Origin: JAHEEL01 sp942491345
GTDB taxonomy: Bacteria; Actinomycetota; Acidimicrobiia; Spongiisociales; UBA5794
Length of the DNA: 64,000 bases
Assembly: GCA_942491345.1 (NCBI GenBank)
Contig: CALOAN010000003.1
Coordinates: 113,719-177,718 of the forward strand
Direction: 5' to 3'
How positions within the stretch are numbered: the first letter of the stretch is position 1; every line of letters starts with the position of its first letter. The position numbers were made by a program, and so were the translations under genes. A model generated the notes under the pieces. The model saw only the letters and a program-made list of their open reading frames with translations, was not told the origin of the DNA and did not search any database. Shown piece by piece: positions 40,508-49,591 of the stretch.

Positions 40508-41079
40508 TGGCCGACGAGACAACACCGCAAGGTGCGCCCACCGACGCCGAACTGGACGAGATCGTCGCGGAGGCGCCGGCTCGTGATCTCCCGGACGATC
40601 CGATCCTCGCCGGACTCGCTGAGTCCTTCCCGGCGGCCGATTTCACGTCTTTCCAGCCGATCGTCGGTCCCCGGCAGGACACCGCGATCGTTTCCGGCGA
40701 CGACCTCGTCGCCTTCGTCCAAGCCGTGAAGGATGCCGGCTTTGAGACCTTCATCGACCTGTGCGCGGTCGACCACCTCAATAGGGAACCGCGGTACGAC
40801 GTGGTCGTCAACGTGCTCTCGATGCAGCACACGCAGCGACTCATGGTGAAGGTCGGCGTTCCCGGAGACGACCCCAGGGTTCCTTCGGTCACGTCGGTCT
40901 ACACAGGCGCGAACTTCTACGAGCGCGAGGCCTGGGACCTCTTCGGGATCGTGTTCGATGGACACACCGATCTCACCCGGATCCTGCTCCCCGACGAGTG
41001 GGAGGGGCATCCGCTGCGCAAGAACTACAGCGTCGGCGCGGTACCGGTGCAGTTCAAGGGATCGCACAAGTCGTCATGA
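40507..41079 (+). CDS. nuoC: NADH-quinone oxidoreductase subunit C
   Basis: 30-kDa-type subunit (190 residues) of the peripheral arm. The C-terminal signature ERExWDLFGIxF and GHPLRKNY is present. The first 40 residues are an acidic, Pro/Ala-rich extension typical of actinobacterial NuoC. The ATG at 40507 overlaps the nuoB stop (TGATG); a GTG one codon earlier is also possible. The stop overlaps nuoD (ATGA). Confidence 0.95.
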   Translation: MADETTPQGAPTDAELDEIVAEAPARDLPDDPILAGLAESFPAADFTSFQPIVGPRQDTAIVSGDDLVAFVQAVKDAGFETFIDLCAVDHLNREPRYDVVVNVLSMQHTQRLMVKVGVPGDDPRVPSVTSVYTGANFYEREAWDLFGIVFDGHTDLTRILLPDEWEGHPLRKNYSVGAVPVQFKGSHKSS

Positions 41080-42509
41080 GCGATACACCCCGCACCACCG
41101 AAAGTGCCGCCGACGCTCCGACCGGTGAGCCACAGGCCGCAGAGGCCGTCGGCGCGATGGACTCGAGCGATCGCCTCCGAGAACACGATATCTGGGTAGC
41201 GGGAACCGAGGAGCCGGATTGGATCGCCGACGCCACCGACGAAGGCGCGCAAGAGATGCTTCCGCGCGACATCGAACCCGGTCTCCAGCTCCAGCGTGGT
41301 GTTGTCGTCGACGATGACTACCTCGAGGACGAGACGATCATCAGTGACGAGCGCCAGATCCTCAACATGGGACCGCAGCATCCCGCGACCCACGGCGTGC
41401 TCCGTCTCCATATCGAACTCGAGGGCGAAACCGTTCGACGTGTGAAGCCGATTATCGGGTACCTCCACACCGGGATGGAGAAGACGGCCGAGACGTTGCC
41501 GTACATCTCCGGGGCCACGAACGTCACGCGCATGGACTACCTGTCTCCTCTCAACAATGAACTCTGCTACTCGCTTGCCGTAGAACAGCTCCTCGGCGTC
41601 GAGATCCCCGCACGGGCTCAGGCGATCCGGGTGTTGATGACCGAGCTCAATCGGATATCGAGCCATCTCATCTGGGTCGCGACCTTCGGCATGGATATCG
41701 GAGCCCTCTCGATGATGATCTACGGTTTCCGGGAACGTGAGTCCGTTCTCGAGTTCTTTGAGAAGGTCACCGGACTCCGGATGAATCACAACTACATCCG
41801 GCCCGGCGGTGTGGCCGCAGACCTTCCCGAAGGATGGGAGGATGACGTCGAGGGGATCATGGACACCGTCCGAGCCGGTCTCGACGACTATCAGGACCTC
41901 CTCAACGGAAACCCAATCTTCCTCGATCGAACCCAAGGTGTTGGTGTCATCACGCCGGCCGAGGCACACCAGTATGGCGTCACCGGGCCTATCGCCCGGG
42001 CCGCCGGCGTCAACTTCGATCTGCGGAAGGCCTTCCCATACAGCGGTATCGAACAATACGAATTCGACGTTCCGCTGGGCAAACACGGCGATGTGTTCGA
42101 CCGCTACCTGGTGCGCATGGAGGAGATCCGCCAGTCCTTCCGGATTGTCGAGCAGGTGATGGAGACGATGCCGGCGGGTGACTACCGCACCGACGATCGG
42201 AAGATCACACCGCCGCCGCGCAAACGCATCGATGAATCGATGGAGGCGCTGATCCATCACTTCAAGCTCTTCACGGAGGGCTTCAAGGCGCCAGTCGGCG
42301 AGGTCTACCAAGCCGTTGAGTCTCCACGCGGCGAACTCGGTATGTACCTTGTCTCCAAGGGTGGAGCGAAGCCGTGGCGACTGCATGTCCGCACGCCTTC
42401 ATTCGCAACCGTTCAGTCACTCCCGGTGATGATGACAGACCTCATCGTGGCCGATGTCATCGCCACCCTCGCCTCATTGGATCCCGTGCTCGGGGACGTG
42501 GACCGATGA
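41076..42509 (+). CDS. nuoD: NADH-quinone oxidoreductase subunit D
   Basis: 49-kDa-type subunit (477 residues) that forms the quinone pocket with NuoB. MGPQHPATHGVLR (with the quinone-pocket His), YLHTGMEK and the C-terminal RTPSF region are present. Compared with E. coli-type NuoD it has about 95 extra N-terminal residues that are acidic and low-complexity. Overlaps nuoC and nuoE by 4 bases each. Confidence 0.96.
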   Translation: MSDTPRTTESAADAPTGEPQAAEAVGAMDSSDRLREHDIWVAGTEEPDWIADATDEGAQEMLPRDIEPGLQLQRGVVVDDDYLEDETIISDERQILNMGPQHPATHGVLRLHIELEGETVRRVKPIIGYLHTGMEKTAETLPYISGATNVTRMDYLSPLNNELCYSLAVEQLLGVEIPARAQAIRVLMTELNRISSHLIWVATFGMDIGALSMMIYGFRERESVLEFFEKVTGLRMNHNYIRPGGVAADLPEGWEDDVEGIMDTVRAGLDDYQDLLNGNPIFLDRTQGVGVITPAEAHQYGVTGPIARAAGVNFDLRKAFPYSGIEQYEFDVPLGKHGDVFDRYLVRMEEIRQSFRIVEQVMETMPAGDYRTDDRKITPPPRKRIDESMEALIHHFKLFTEGFKAPVGEVYQAVESPRGELGMYLVSKGGAKPWRLHVRTPSFATVQSLPVMMTDLIVADVIATLASLDPVLGDVDR

Positions 42510-43129
42510 TCAGTCATTGGAGCCATGAGAACCAGCAGCGGGCGACTCGTCTGCTCGAGCGGTATCCCGAGAAGCGGTCGGCCGCTATGCCGCTGCTCTA
42601 TTTGGCGGCACATGAACACGGCTACGTCAACGACGACGCGATGCGCGAGGTCGCCGAGCTGACCGGCCTCTCCGCAGCCCAGGTTCAAGCCGTCGCTTCT
42701 TTCTACACCATGTACAAGCGTGCTCCGGTCGGCCGGTACCTGGTCTCGGTCTGCACGTCGATTTCGTGCTACCTGCGCGGTGCCGACGAGGTGCTTTCAG
42801 CGATCGAGGACGAGACCGGTGTCCTCGACGGCGAGACGACGACCGATGGGCTGGTCTCTATTGAGCATGTCGAATGCGCAGGGGCCTGTGGCGGAGCCCC
42901 CGCCGTGTGCGTGAACTGGGAGCTCATCGAGGGTCTCGAGCCGGACAAGGCGCGCGAGCTCATCAAGTGGCTGCGCGACGCGAAACCTGAGGTGGTGCTC
43001 GGCGACGAGATGCAGATGCTGTTCGGTGGCCGGGAGTCATTCGATTGGGGGCCGAAGGAGCTCGAAGGCGCCATCGCCCCGCTTCCCGCCTTCGACCCCT
43101 ACGGGACCACCAAGGTGGATGACCGATGA
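42506..43129 (+). CDS. nuoE: NADH-quinone oxidoreductase subunit E
   Basis: 24-kDa-type subunit (207 residues) holding the 2Fe-2S cluster N1a with ligands in CTSISC and CAGACG. It lies in the NADH-dehydrogenase module with NuoF and NuoG. Start fixed by the ATGA overlap with nuoD; the C-terminal extension (about 150-207) is longer than in E. coli. Confidence 0.95.
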   Translation: MISHWSHENQQRATRLLERYPEKRSAAMPLLYLAAHEHGYVNDDAMREVAELTGLSAAQVQAVASFYTMYKRAPVGRYLVSVCTSISCYLRGADEVLSAIEDETGVLDGETTTDGLVSIEHVECAGACGGAPAVCVNWELIEGLEPDKARELIKWLRDAKPEVVLGDEMQMLFGGRESFDWGPKELEGAIAPLPAFDPYGTTKVDDR

Positions 43130-44460
43130 CCCCTTCCATCTTGCTTTCACGTATGGTCGCGTACCCGGCTGATTCGAACACGCTTGCGCGGTACATCGAA
43201 ACCGGTGGGTACGAGGCGCTCAGGAAGGCCCTCAAGGAGATGAACCCGGATGACGTCGCGGCCGAGGTCAAGGCGTCGAACATTCGCGGCAGAGGAGGTG
43301 CGTCCTTCCCCACCGGCGTCAAGTGGGGCTTCTTGCCTCCCGACACCCGACCCCGATATCTCGTCATCAACGGTGACGAGTCCGAACCCGGCACGTTCAA
43401 GGACCGGATGCTCCTCGAACGCGATCCCCATCAGCTCGTAGAAGGCATTGCGATCTCGTCATACGCGTTGGACGTGCAGCACGCCTTTGTCTACGTACGC
43501 GGCGAGTATCCCAAGCCGGCGCGCAGGCTCCAGCGAGCGATCGACGAAGCGTACGAAGCCGGATACCTGGGCACGAACATCCTCGGGTCGGGCTTCGATC
43601 TCGAGGTCACCGTCCACCTTGGCGCCGGTGCATACATCTGCGGCGAAGAGACCGCACTCCTCTCGAGCCTCGAGGGCCGCCGTGGCGAGCCACGAATCAA
43701 GCCGCCCTTCCCGGCTATCGAAGGCCTCTATGCGAAGCCGACCATCGTCAACAACGTCGAGACGATCTCGAACGTCCCGTGGATCGTTACGAACGGCGGA
43801 GCGAAGTACGCGGCGATCGGCCCTGAGACTTCGTCCGGCACCCGTGTCATGTCGCTCTCCGGCCACCTCAAGAAGCCGGGCGACTACGAGATCGTTGCGG
43901 GAATGACGTGGCGGGACCTCATCTACGACGTCGGCGGCGGAATCCTCGACGACCGTGATCTCAAGGCATGGGTCCCCGGCGGTGCGTCTGCACCGTGGTT
44001 CGTGCCGTCCGAACACCTCGACACGCTGGTGACGATCGACGACATCGCCAAGCAGGGATCCATGATCGGATCCGGGGCAGTGATCGTGATGGACGACACC
44101 ACCAACGTCGTCGGCGCGGCCCATCGCATCGTCCGGTTCTTCTCCCACGAGTCATGCGGGCAGTGCACTCCCTGCAGGGAGGGGACAACGTGGCTCGAGC
44201 GGATCCTCAGCCGGATTCTCGACGGCTACGGCCGCCCGGAAGACATCGGGCTCCTGCTCGACGTGTCCGACAACATCAGCCCGGGCCTCACGTGGCCACC
44301 GGCCATGACCACCATCTGCCCCCTTGGTCCCTCGGCAACGGCACCCGTTGTCTCACTCATGCGGTATTTCCGCGACGAAGTCGAAGCCATGATTCCTGCC
44401 CCGGCCGCCGTGGCGGTTGGCGCCGAGAGTGACGGAAGTGGGGAGGTCGTCGGTGGCTGA
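43126..44460 (+). CDS. nuoF: NADH-quinone oxidoreductase subunit F (FMN/NADH binding)
   Basis: 51-kDa-type subunit (444 residues) where NADH is oxidised. GRGGASFPTG and the NGDESEPGTFKDR segment bind NADH and FMN, and the 4Fe-4S cluster N3 has ligands in CGQCTPCREG and a Cys in TICPLG. The last ~25 residues are an Ala/Gly/Glu tail not seen in enteric NuoF. ATGA overlap with nuoE. Confidence 0.96.
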   Translation: MTPSILLSRMVAYPADSNTLARYIETGGYEALRKALKEMNPDDVAAEVKASNIRGRGGASFPTGVKWGFLPPDTRPRYLVINGDESEPGTFKDRMLLERDPHQLVEGIAISSYALDVQHAFVYVRGEYPKPARRLQRAIDEAYEAGYLGTNILGSGFDLEVTVHLGAGAYICGEETALLSSLEGRRGEPRIKPPFPAIEGLYAKPTIVNNVETISNVPWIVTNGGAKYAAIGPETSSGTRVMSLSGHLKKPGDYEIVAGMTWRDLIYDVGGGILDDRDLKAWVPGGASAPWFVPSEHLDTLVTIDDIAKQGSMIGSGAVIVMDDTTNVVGAAHRIVRFFSHESCGQCTPCREGTTWLERILSRILDGYGRPEDIGLLLDVSDNISPGLTWPPAMTTICPLGPSATAPVVSLMRYFRDEVEAMIPAPAAVAVGAESDGSGEVVGG

Positions 44461-46891
44461 GGAGCGCAACACCGTCACGATCACGCTCGACGGCGTCGAT
44501 GTCGAGGTTGATGCCGGTCAGCCGCTGATCGACGCGGCCCAGAAGGCCGGGACCTACATTCCGCGCTTCTGCTACCACCCGCGCATGAAGGCTGTCGGCA
44601 TGTGTCGCGCCTGTCTGGTCGAGGTCGATGGCCCACGAGGGACTGCACTCGTTCCGTCGTGCACGCTGCCGGTCGGCGACGGCATGGTGGTGCACACCAA
44701 GTCGGAGACCGCCAAGAAGGCGCAGGAGGGTGTTCTCGAATTCCTCCTGATCAACCATCCCCTCGACTGCCCGGTCTGTGACAAGGGCGGCGAGTGCCCG
44801 CTGCAGGATCAAGCGTTCGCGTACGGACCCGGCGAGTCCCGTTTCGTGGAGGAGAAGCGGCACTACGAGAAGCCAATCGAGATTTCCGACCTGGTGCTCC
44901 TCGACCGCGAACGCTGCATTCTGTGCGCCCGGTGCACTCGGTTCTCGGATGAGATTTCCGGGGATCCGCTCATCGAGTTCAAGGACCGCGGCAACTACGT
45001 CCAGGTCATTACGTTCCCCGACGAACCGTTCGCGTCCTACTTCTCCGGCAACACGGTCCAGATCTGCCCCGTCGGTGCGCTCACCGCGAAGCCGTATCGC
45101 TTCAAAGCACGGCCGTGGGACATCGACGCCGTTGAGTCGGTCTCGCTCGTTGACGCCGTTCATTCGAAGATCTCAATCCAGACGAGCCACAACGAGATCA
45201 TTCGCATCTACGGCGTCGACAACGATGCGATAAACCACGGCTGGTTGTCCGACAAAGACCGGTTCGTGCACAACCACGTTCAGTCGCCCGATCGGATCAC
45301 GGCGCCACTCATCAAAGAGGACGGCGAGTTCCGCGATGCGACCTGGCAGGAGGCCGTCAACCTCGTTGCCGAGCGGCTCACCACATACGACGGGAACGCC
45401 GTGGCCGGAATCGGAGGTGCCCGCTCCACCAATGAGGATGCATACACGTTCTCCAAGTTCATGCGGTCGGTTGTCGGCACCCCGCACCTCGATTCCCAAC
45501 TCGATGACGGACTCGATCCGGTCTTCGCTGCGGGTGTGAAACCGCGAGCGACCATCAACGATCTCGAGACGGCAAAGGCGATCCTGCTCTGGGGCCCCGA
45601 TCTCAAGGAAGAGCTGCCTGTGTTGTACCTCCGGGTCCGTCGTGCGGCCACCGAACTCGGCGCCAAACTCGTGGTTGTGCATCCGCGACGAAACGGGCTC
45701 GACGATGTGGCGACCGAGTCAGTTCGCTACAAGCCGGGAACCGGGCCGGAGGTACTCCGCAAGTTGTCCTCAGGCGACGGAGCATACGAAGCCGCCCGAG
45801 CGGCGCTTGGCGAAGGCCCTGTCGTCGCTCTCGTCGGTCGGCCCGGCCTGACTGAGCTCCCCGAACTGGCTGAGGCAGTTGCTGCATTCGCTCTCGAGCT
45901 TCCCGATGCCAAGATCCTGCCGCTCATGCGCCGCGGGAACGTCTTTGGTGCAATCGATATGGGTCTCGCGCCGATGCTGCTCCCCGGGCGTGTCGTCTTC
46001 GATGATCTCGACGCACGCGAAGCGTTGGAGCACGCATGGGGACGCATTCCAGACAGTCGGGGCATGGACTCGACGGCGATCTTCGAGTCGCTTGCGAACG
46101 GCGGTCTCCGTGCCCTGCTGCTCAACGGAGCAGACCCGGTGCGTGACCACCCCGTCCCGTCTACTGCGGTCGCAGGTCTCGAAGCAGCGGACTTTGTCGT
46201 GGCCTTCGAGATGTTCATGTCCGACTCGGCCGCCTATGCCGACGTCATCCTTCCGGTGGCAGGTCTCGGAGAGGTAGAGGGAACCGCCACCAACCTCGAG
46301 GGCCGCATCCAGAAGATGAACCGAATCATTGCGCCGGCTGGAAGGTCCCGTCCGGTGTGGTCGATCATGGAGGACATCGCTGCCGCGATGGGGACCGACC
46401 TGGGAGCCAGTTCCGCCGAAAAGGTCGGAGCGGAGATAGCCGACGTCGCGCCTGCCTACGGCGGAGTGACCTGGGATGCTCTGACGTGGGGCGGGGGACG
46501 AGATGGCATTGTGCTTCCCGGGCCCGGCGGCAGACAACCGCTCGAGTACGTGCCTGAGAATCCAGGCGTGCCGGTTGTCTCCGGCCACCACGTGCTCCAC
46601 ACGGCCCATGTGCTGTACGACGACGGTGTGATGGTCCGACACAGCTCTGGAATCGCAGGGCTTGCGCCACGCGGCGCTGCCTATCTCCACCCACGCGACG
46701 CCGCGATGCTCGCCGTCGTCGACGGTGACGAGATCATCGTCCATGTTGATGGGAGTGTCCAGCTGCCCGTGGTCATCGACGCAAGCCTCACCGAAGGTAC
46801 GGTCTACGTTCCCTTCAACCTCTCCGGAACGGCCGGCCTCGGCGCCGTCGGAACTGTGCGCATCGACGTCGTGCGAGGAGATGACAGCTGA
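44453..46891 (+). CDS. nuoG: NADH-quinone oxidoreductase subunit G
   Basis: Large iron-sulfur subunit (812 residues). A 2Fe-2S ferredoxin domain (CYHPRMKAVGMCRAC, then SCTLP), a His/Cys 4Fe-4S site (HPLDCPVCDKGGECPLQ) and a two-cluster region (CILCARC) are followed by a molybdopterin-oxidoreductase-type domain. The GTG at 44453 has GGAGG seven bases upstream and overlaps the nuoF stop by 8 bases. Overlaps nuoH by one base (TGATG). Confidence 0.95.
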   Translation: MAEERNTVTITLDGVDVEVDAGQPLIDAAQKAGTYIPRFCYHPRMKAVGMCRACLVEVDGPRGTALVPSCTLPVGDGMVVHTKSETAKKAQEGVLEFLLINHPLDCPVCDKGGECPLQDQAFAYGPGESRFVEEKRHYEKPIEISDLVLLDRERCILCARCTRFSDEISGDPLIEFKDRGNYVQVITFPDEPFASYFSGNTVQICPVGALTAKPYRFKARPWDIDAVESVSLVDAVHSKISIQTSHNEIIRIYGVDNDAINHGWLSDKDRFVHNHVQSPDRITAPLIKEDGEFRDATWQEAVNLVAERLTTYDGNAVAGIGGARSTNEDAYTFSKFMRSVVGTPHLDSQLDDGLDPVFAAGVKPRATINDLETAKAILLWGPDLKEELPVLYLRVRRAATELGAKLVVVHPRRNGLDDVATESVRYKPGTGPEVLRKLSSGDGAYEAARAALGEGPVVALVGRPGLTELPELAEAVAAFALELPDAKILPLMRRGNVFGAIDMGLAPMLLPGRVVFDDLDAREALEHAWGRIPDSRGMDSTAIFESLANGGLRALLLNGADPVRDHPVPSTAVAGLEAADFVVAFEMFMSDSAAYADVILPVAGLGEVEGTATNLEGRIQKMNRIIAPAGRSRPVWSIMEDIAAAMGTDLGASSAEKVGAEIADVAPAYGGVTWDALTWGGGRDGIVLPGPGGRQPLEYVPENPGVPVVSGHHVLHTAHVLYDDGVMVRHSSGIAGLAPRGAAYLHPRDAAMLAVVDGDEIIVHVDGSVQLPVVIDASLTEGTVYVPFNLSGTAGLGAVGTVRIDVVRGDDS

Positions 46892-47931
46892 TGGAAGATT
46901 TCATCGTTGCGGCCGTGAAAGTCCTCGTAGCCTTTGCCTTCCTGCTCGTCACCGTCATGCTGCTGATTTGGGCCGAGCGACGGATTGTTGCGTTCATGCA
47001 GAACCGACTCGGCCCGAACCGTGCCGGACCCATCGGGATCCTGCAGACGCTCGCCGACGGCGTGAAACTGATGTTCAAGGAATCGATCTCGCCGGACCGG
47101 GCCGACATGTTCCTGTATCTCGCGGCACCGGTCATGGCTCTGATTCCAGCGTTCTTGATCTTCCTGGTCATCCCCATCGGCGCCCCGATCATCGTCGGGG
47201 ACACGACCTATACCCTGCAAGTCACCGACCTCAACGTTGGTGTCCTCTACATCCTCGCGATGTCGTCAGTGGCGGTCTACGCGATCACGTTCGCCGGGTG
47301 GTCGTCAGGGTCGAAGTATCCGCTGCTCGGATCAGTTCGCGCGTCCGCACAGATGATCTCGTACGAGGCCGCCATGGGCCTTGCCCTCGTCCCGGTCATC
47401 ATGTTCAACGGAACGGCTTCGCTCGCCGACATCGTGGAGGCGCAAGGTGCGACCTACTTCGGGTGGATACCGGCTTGGAACATCGTGTTGATTCCTTCGT
47501 TCATCGTGTTCCTCATTGCCGCGTTCGCCGAGACCAATCGGGCACCGTTTGACCTCGTCGAGGCCGAGCAGGAGATCGTCGGCGGATTCCACACGGAGTA
47601 CTCCGGCCTTCGTTTTGCCCTGTTCTTCCTGGCCGAGTACATCAACATGTTCAACATGGCGGCGCTGACCGTGACACTCTTCCTCGGAGGATGGCAGGGG
47701 CCGGTGTTCGGCCCGACGTTCCTGGTTTGGATCCTGCCGGTCTTCTGGTTCCTGCTCAAGACGTTCTTCGTGATCTTCTTCTTCATCTGGGTGAGGGGCA
47801 CCTTGCCGAGGATGCGCTACGACCAACTGATGGCCTTCGGGTGGAAACGCCTCATACCTATCTCGCTCGCGTGGATCATCCTCTCCATGGTCGCCGTTGG
47901 TGTTCGTCGATTCGGGCTGCCATGGGCATGA
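46891..47931 (+). CDS. nuoH: NADH-quinone oxidoreductase subunit H
   Basis: ND1-type membrane subunit (346 residues, eight helices) that forms the quinone entrance. Conserved RLGPNRAGP(I), EXXRAPFDLVEAEQEIVGG and the YSG(L/M)RFALFFLAEY segment are present. Overlaps nuoG by one base. Confidence 0.96.
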   Translation: MEDFIVAAVKVLVAFAFLLVTVMLLIWAERRIVAFMQNRLGPNRAGPIGILQTLADGVKLMFKESISPDRADMFLYLAAPVMALIPAFLIFLVIPIGAPIIVGDTTYTLQVTDLNVGVLYILAMSSVAVYAITFAGWSSGSKYPLLGSVRASAQMISYEAAMGLALVPVIMFNGTASLADIVEAQGATYFGWIPAWNIVLIPSFIVFLIAAFAETNRAPFDLVEAEQEIVGGFHTEYSGLRFALFFLAEYINMFNMAALTVTLFLGGWQGPVFGPTFLVWILPVFWFLLKTFFVIFFFIWVRGTLPRMRYDQLMAFGWKRLIPISLAWIILSMVAVGVRRFGLPWA

Positions 47932-47944
47932 AGGAGGTAGTGCG

Positions 47945-48688
47945 ATGAGCTGGTTTGCCGACCTTCTCGGGCCGTGGCGTGGGTTCACCGTGACCTTCCG
48001 CCAGATCTTCAAGCCGAAGGTGACGACCCAGTACCCGAAGACGAAGCGGGTGAAGCCGCAGCGATTCCACGGGCGCCACGTCCTCAATCGATACCCCGAC
48101 GGCATGGAGAAATGCATCGGATGCGAGCTGTGCGCCGGCGTCTGCCCCGCACGGTGCATCTACGTTCGCGGCGCGGACAATGATCCGGACGACCCTGTGA
48201 GCCCAGGGGAGCGATTCGGGTTCGTGTACGAGATCAACATGTTGCGATGCATCTTCTGCGCAATGTGCGTCGAGGCATGTCCGACCGAAGCGATCACGAT
48301 GACCCATCTGTTCGAAATGTCCGTGGTCGATCGCGAAGAAGGAATCTTCGACAAGGACAGCCTCCTCGTCGAACCGGACGGGACGCCGAACCATCCACTC
48401 CCCACGACGCCGCTCATCGACATTCAGGAGTTGAAGCTTGGCGACGGCTGGATGCGGGCAACGTCACCGTCGGGCCGTGCGGCATTCGAGGGTATTGAAG
48501 CGTGGACCCCGAGCGCACGGATGGGTGGAATGGCCCCCGCAGAGCCGGGCCAAGGAAGCTACCAGCCACCGGCTACCGGCTCTCAGCCTGAAGATCCCGA
48601 CTCCAAGCCCGAAGGCCCACGTCCCGAGTCGCAGGTCGCAGATCCTGGTGCGGAGAACGGCGCTGAGGTCGGGGAGGGCGCCTCGTGA
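47945..48688 (+). CDS. nuoI: NADH-quinone oxidoreductase subunit I (with long C-terminal tail)
   Basis: TYKY-type ferredoxin subunit with two 4Fe-4S clusters: CIGCELCAGVCP and CIFCAMCVEACP. The 247-residue protein is longer than typical NuoI (about 180): residues about 180-247 form a Pro/Glu/Gly-rich tail that is partly built from the heptamer repeat at 48558-48585. The ATG has AGGAGG eight bases upstream. Thirteen bases separate it from nuoH. Confidence 0.94.
   Translation: MSWFADLLGPWRGFTVTFRQIFKPKVTTQYPKTKRVKPQRFHGRHVLNRYPDGMEKCIGCELCAGVCPARCIYVRGADNDPDDPVSPGERFGFVYEINMLRCIFCAMCVEACPTEAITMTHLFEMSVVDREEGIFDKDSLLVEPDGTPNHPLPTTPLIDIQELKLGDGWMRATSPSGRAAFEGIEAWTPSARMGGMAPAEPGQGSYQPPATGSQPEDPDSKPEGPRPESQVADPGAENGAEVGEGAS
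48558..48585 (+). repeat. Heptamer tandem repeat inside the nuoI tail
   Basis: Four seven-base units, GCTACCA, GCCACCG, GCTACCG and GCTCTCA, encode part of the NuoI C-terminal tail. A pair of GTCGCAG heptamers lies further along the same tail. Confidence 0.6.
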
Positions 48689-48698
48689 TGATCTCCCC

Positions 48699-48726
48699 GG
48701 CGACTGGCGACCGGCGACCGGCGACT
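48699..48726 (+). repeat. Heptamer tandem repeat between nuoI and nuoJ
   Basis: Four seven-base units, GGCGACT, GGCGACC, GGCGACC and GGCGACT, fill most of the 57-base gap between nuoI and nuoJ. They share the seven-base period of the tracts at 26 kb. Confidence 0.75.
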
Positions 48727-48745
48727 CGATCTCCTGAGGTGGCGA

Positions 48746-49285
48746 ATGACTGAGGTCATCCTCTTCGGGCTGTTCGCGGCCGTGGCGCTCGCCGGTGCCG
48801 TCGTAATGCTCACCGCCAGAAACCCGGTCTATTCGGCGATGGGTCTCCTCGTCGTGATGTTCTCGATGACCCTCTTCTATGTCTTGCTCGACGCACACTT
48901 CGTCGCCGCCGTACAGCTGTTGGTCTACGCCGGAGCGGTGATGACCCTCTTCCTCTTTGTCATCATGATGATCGGGGTCGACAAACGGGAAGACAACGCC
49001 GAATCGATTCCGTTCCAGCGCCCGGTTACCTTCGTGGCTGCAGGCGGGCTCGCAGCCGTCGTTGTTCTCGCCGGCTACCAGGCCTGGGTCACGGGCAGCG
49101 ATGCCTTCGGCACCCCAGACCTCGTGGGAACAATCGAGACGGTCTCCGATTCGCTGTTCGGGACCTGGACGATCGCCTTCCTCTCCACCGTCCTCCTGCT
49201 CACGATCGCTGCCCTCGGGACGATCGCCCTCGCGCTGTTTGGACCGACAGCCGTGCGCGAGACGGATTCGGAGGAGGGCACATGA
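48746..49285 (+). CDS. nuoJ: NADH-quinone oxidoreductase subunit J
   Basis: ND6-type five-helix subunit (179 residues) with the conserved YAGAVMTLFLFVIMMIG segment. GAGGTGGCG precedes the ATG. Overlaps nuoK by 4 bases. Confidence 0.94.
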   Translation: MTEVILFGLFAAVALAGAVVMLTARNPVYSAMGLLVVMFSMTLFYVLLDAHFVAAVQLLVYAGAVMTLFLFVIMMIGVDKREDNAESIPFQRPVTFVAAGGLAAVVVLAGYQAWVTGSDAFGTPDLVGTIETVSDSLFGTWTIAFLSTVLLLTIAALGTIALALFGPTAVRETDSEEGT

Positions 49286-49587
49286 CCGTCACCGTCGCGT
49301 GGTACATGGTGTTCGCCGCCGTTCTCTTCTCGATGGGTGCAGCCGGTGTGCTGCTGAGGCGGAACGCCCTGGTGATGTTCATGTCGATCGAGCTCATGTT
49401 GAATTCGGTGAACCTGACGTTCATCGCTGCCGGGAGCGAGCTGGGTCTGATCGAAGGCCAGATCGCCGCGCTGTTCGTGATGGTGGTTGCGGCCGCTGAA
49501 GTCACCATCGGCCTTGCGATCCTCGTCGCCGTGTTCCGCCGCCGCAGCACCGCGAACGTCGATGACCTTTCGGAACTGAGGGGGTGA
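49282..49587 (+). CDS. nuoK: NADH-quinone oxidoreductase subunit K
   Basis: ND4L-type three-helix subunit (101 residues) with both conserved membrane acids, in FMSIELMLNSVNL and in VAAAEVTIGLA. ATGA overlap with nuoJ. Confidence 0.95.
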   Translation: MTVTVAWYMVFAAVLFSMGAAGVLLRRNALVMFMSIELMLNSVNLTFIAAGSELGLIEGQIAALFVMVVAAAEVTIGLAILVAVFRRRSTANVDDLSELRG

Positions 49588-49591
49588 TCGC

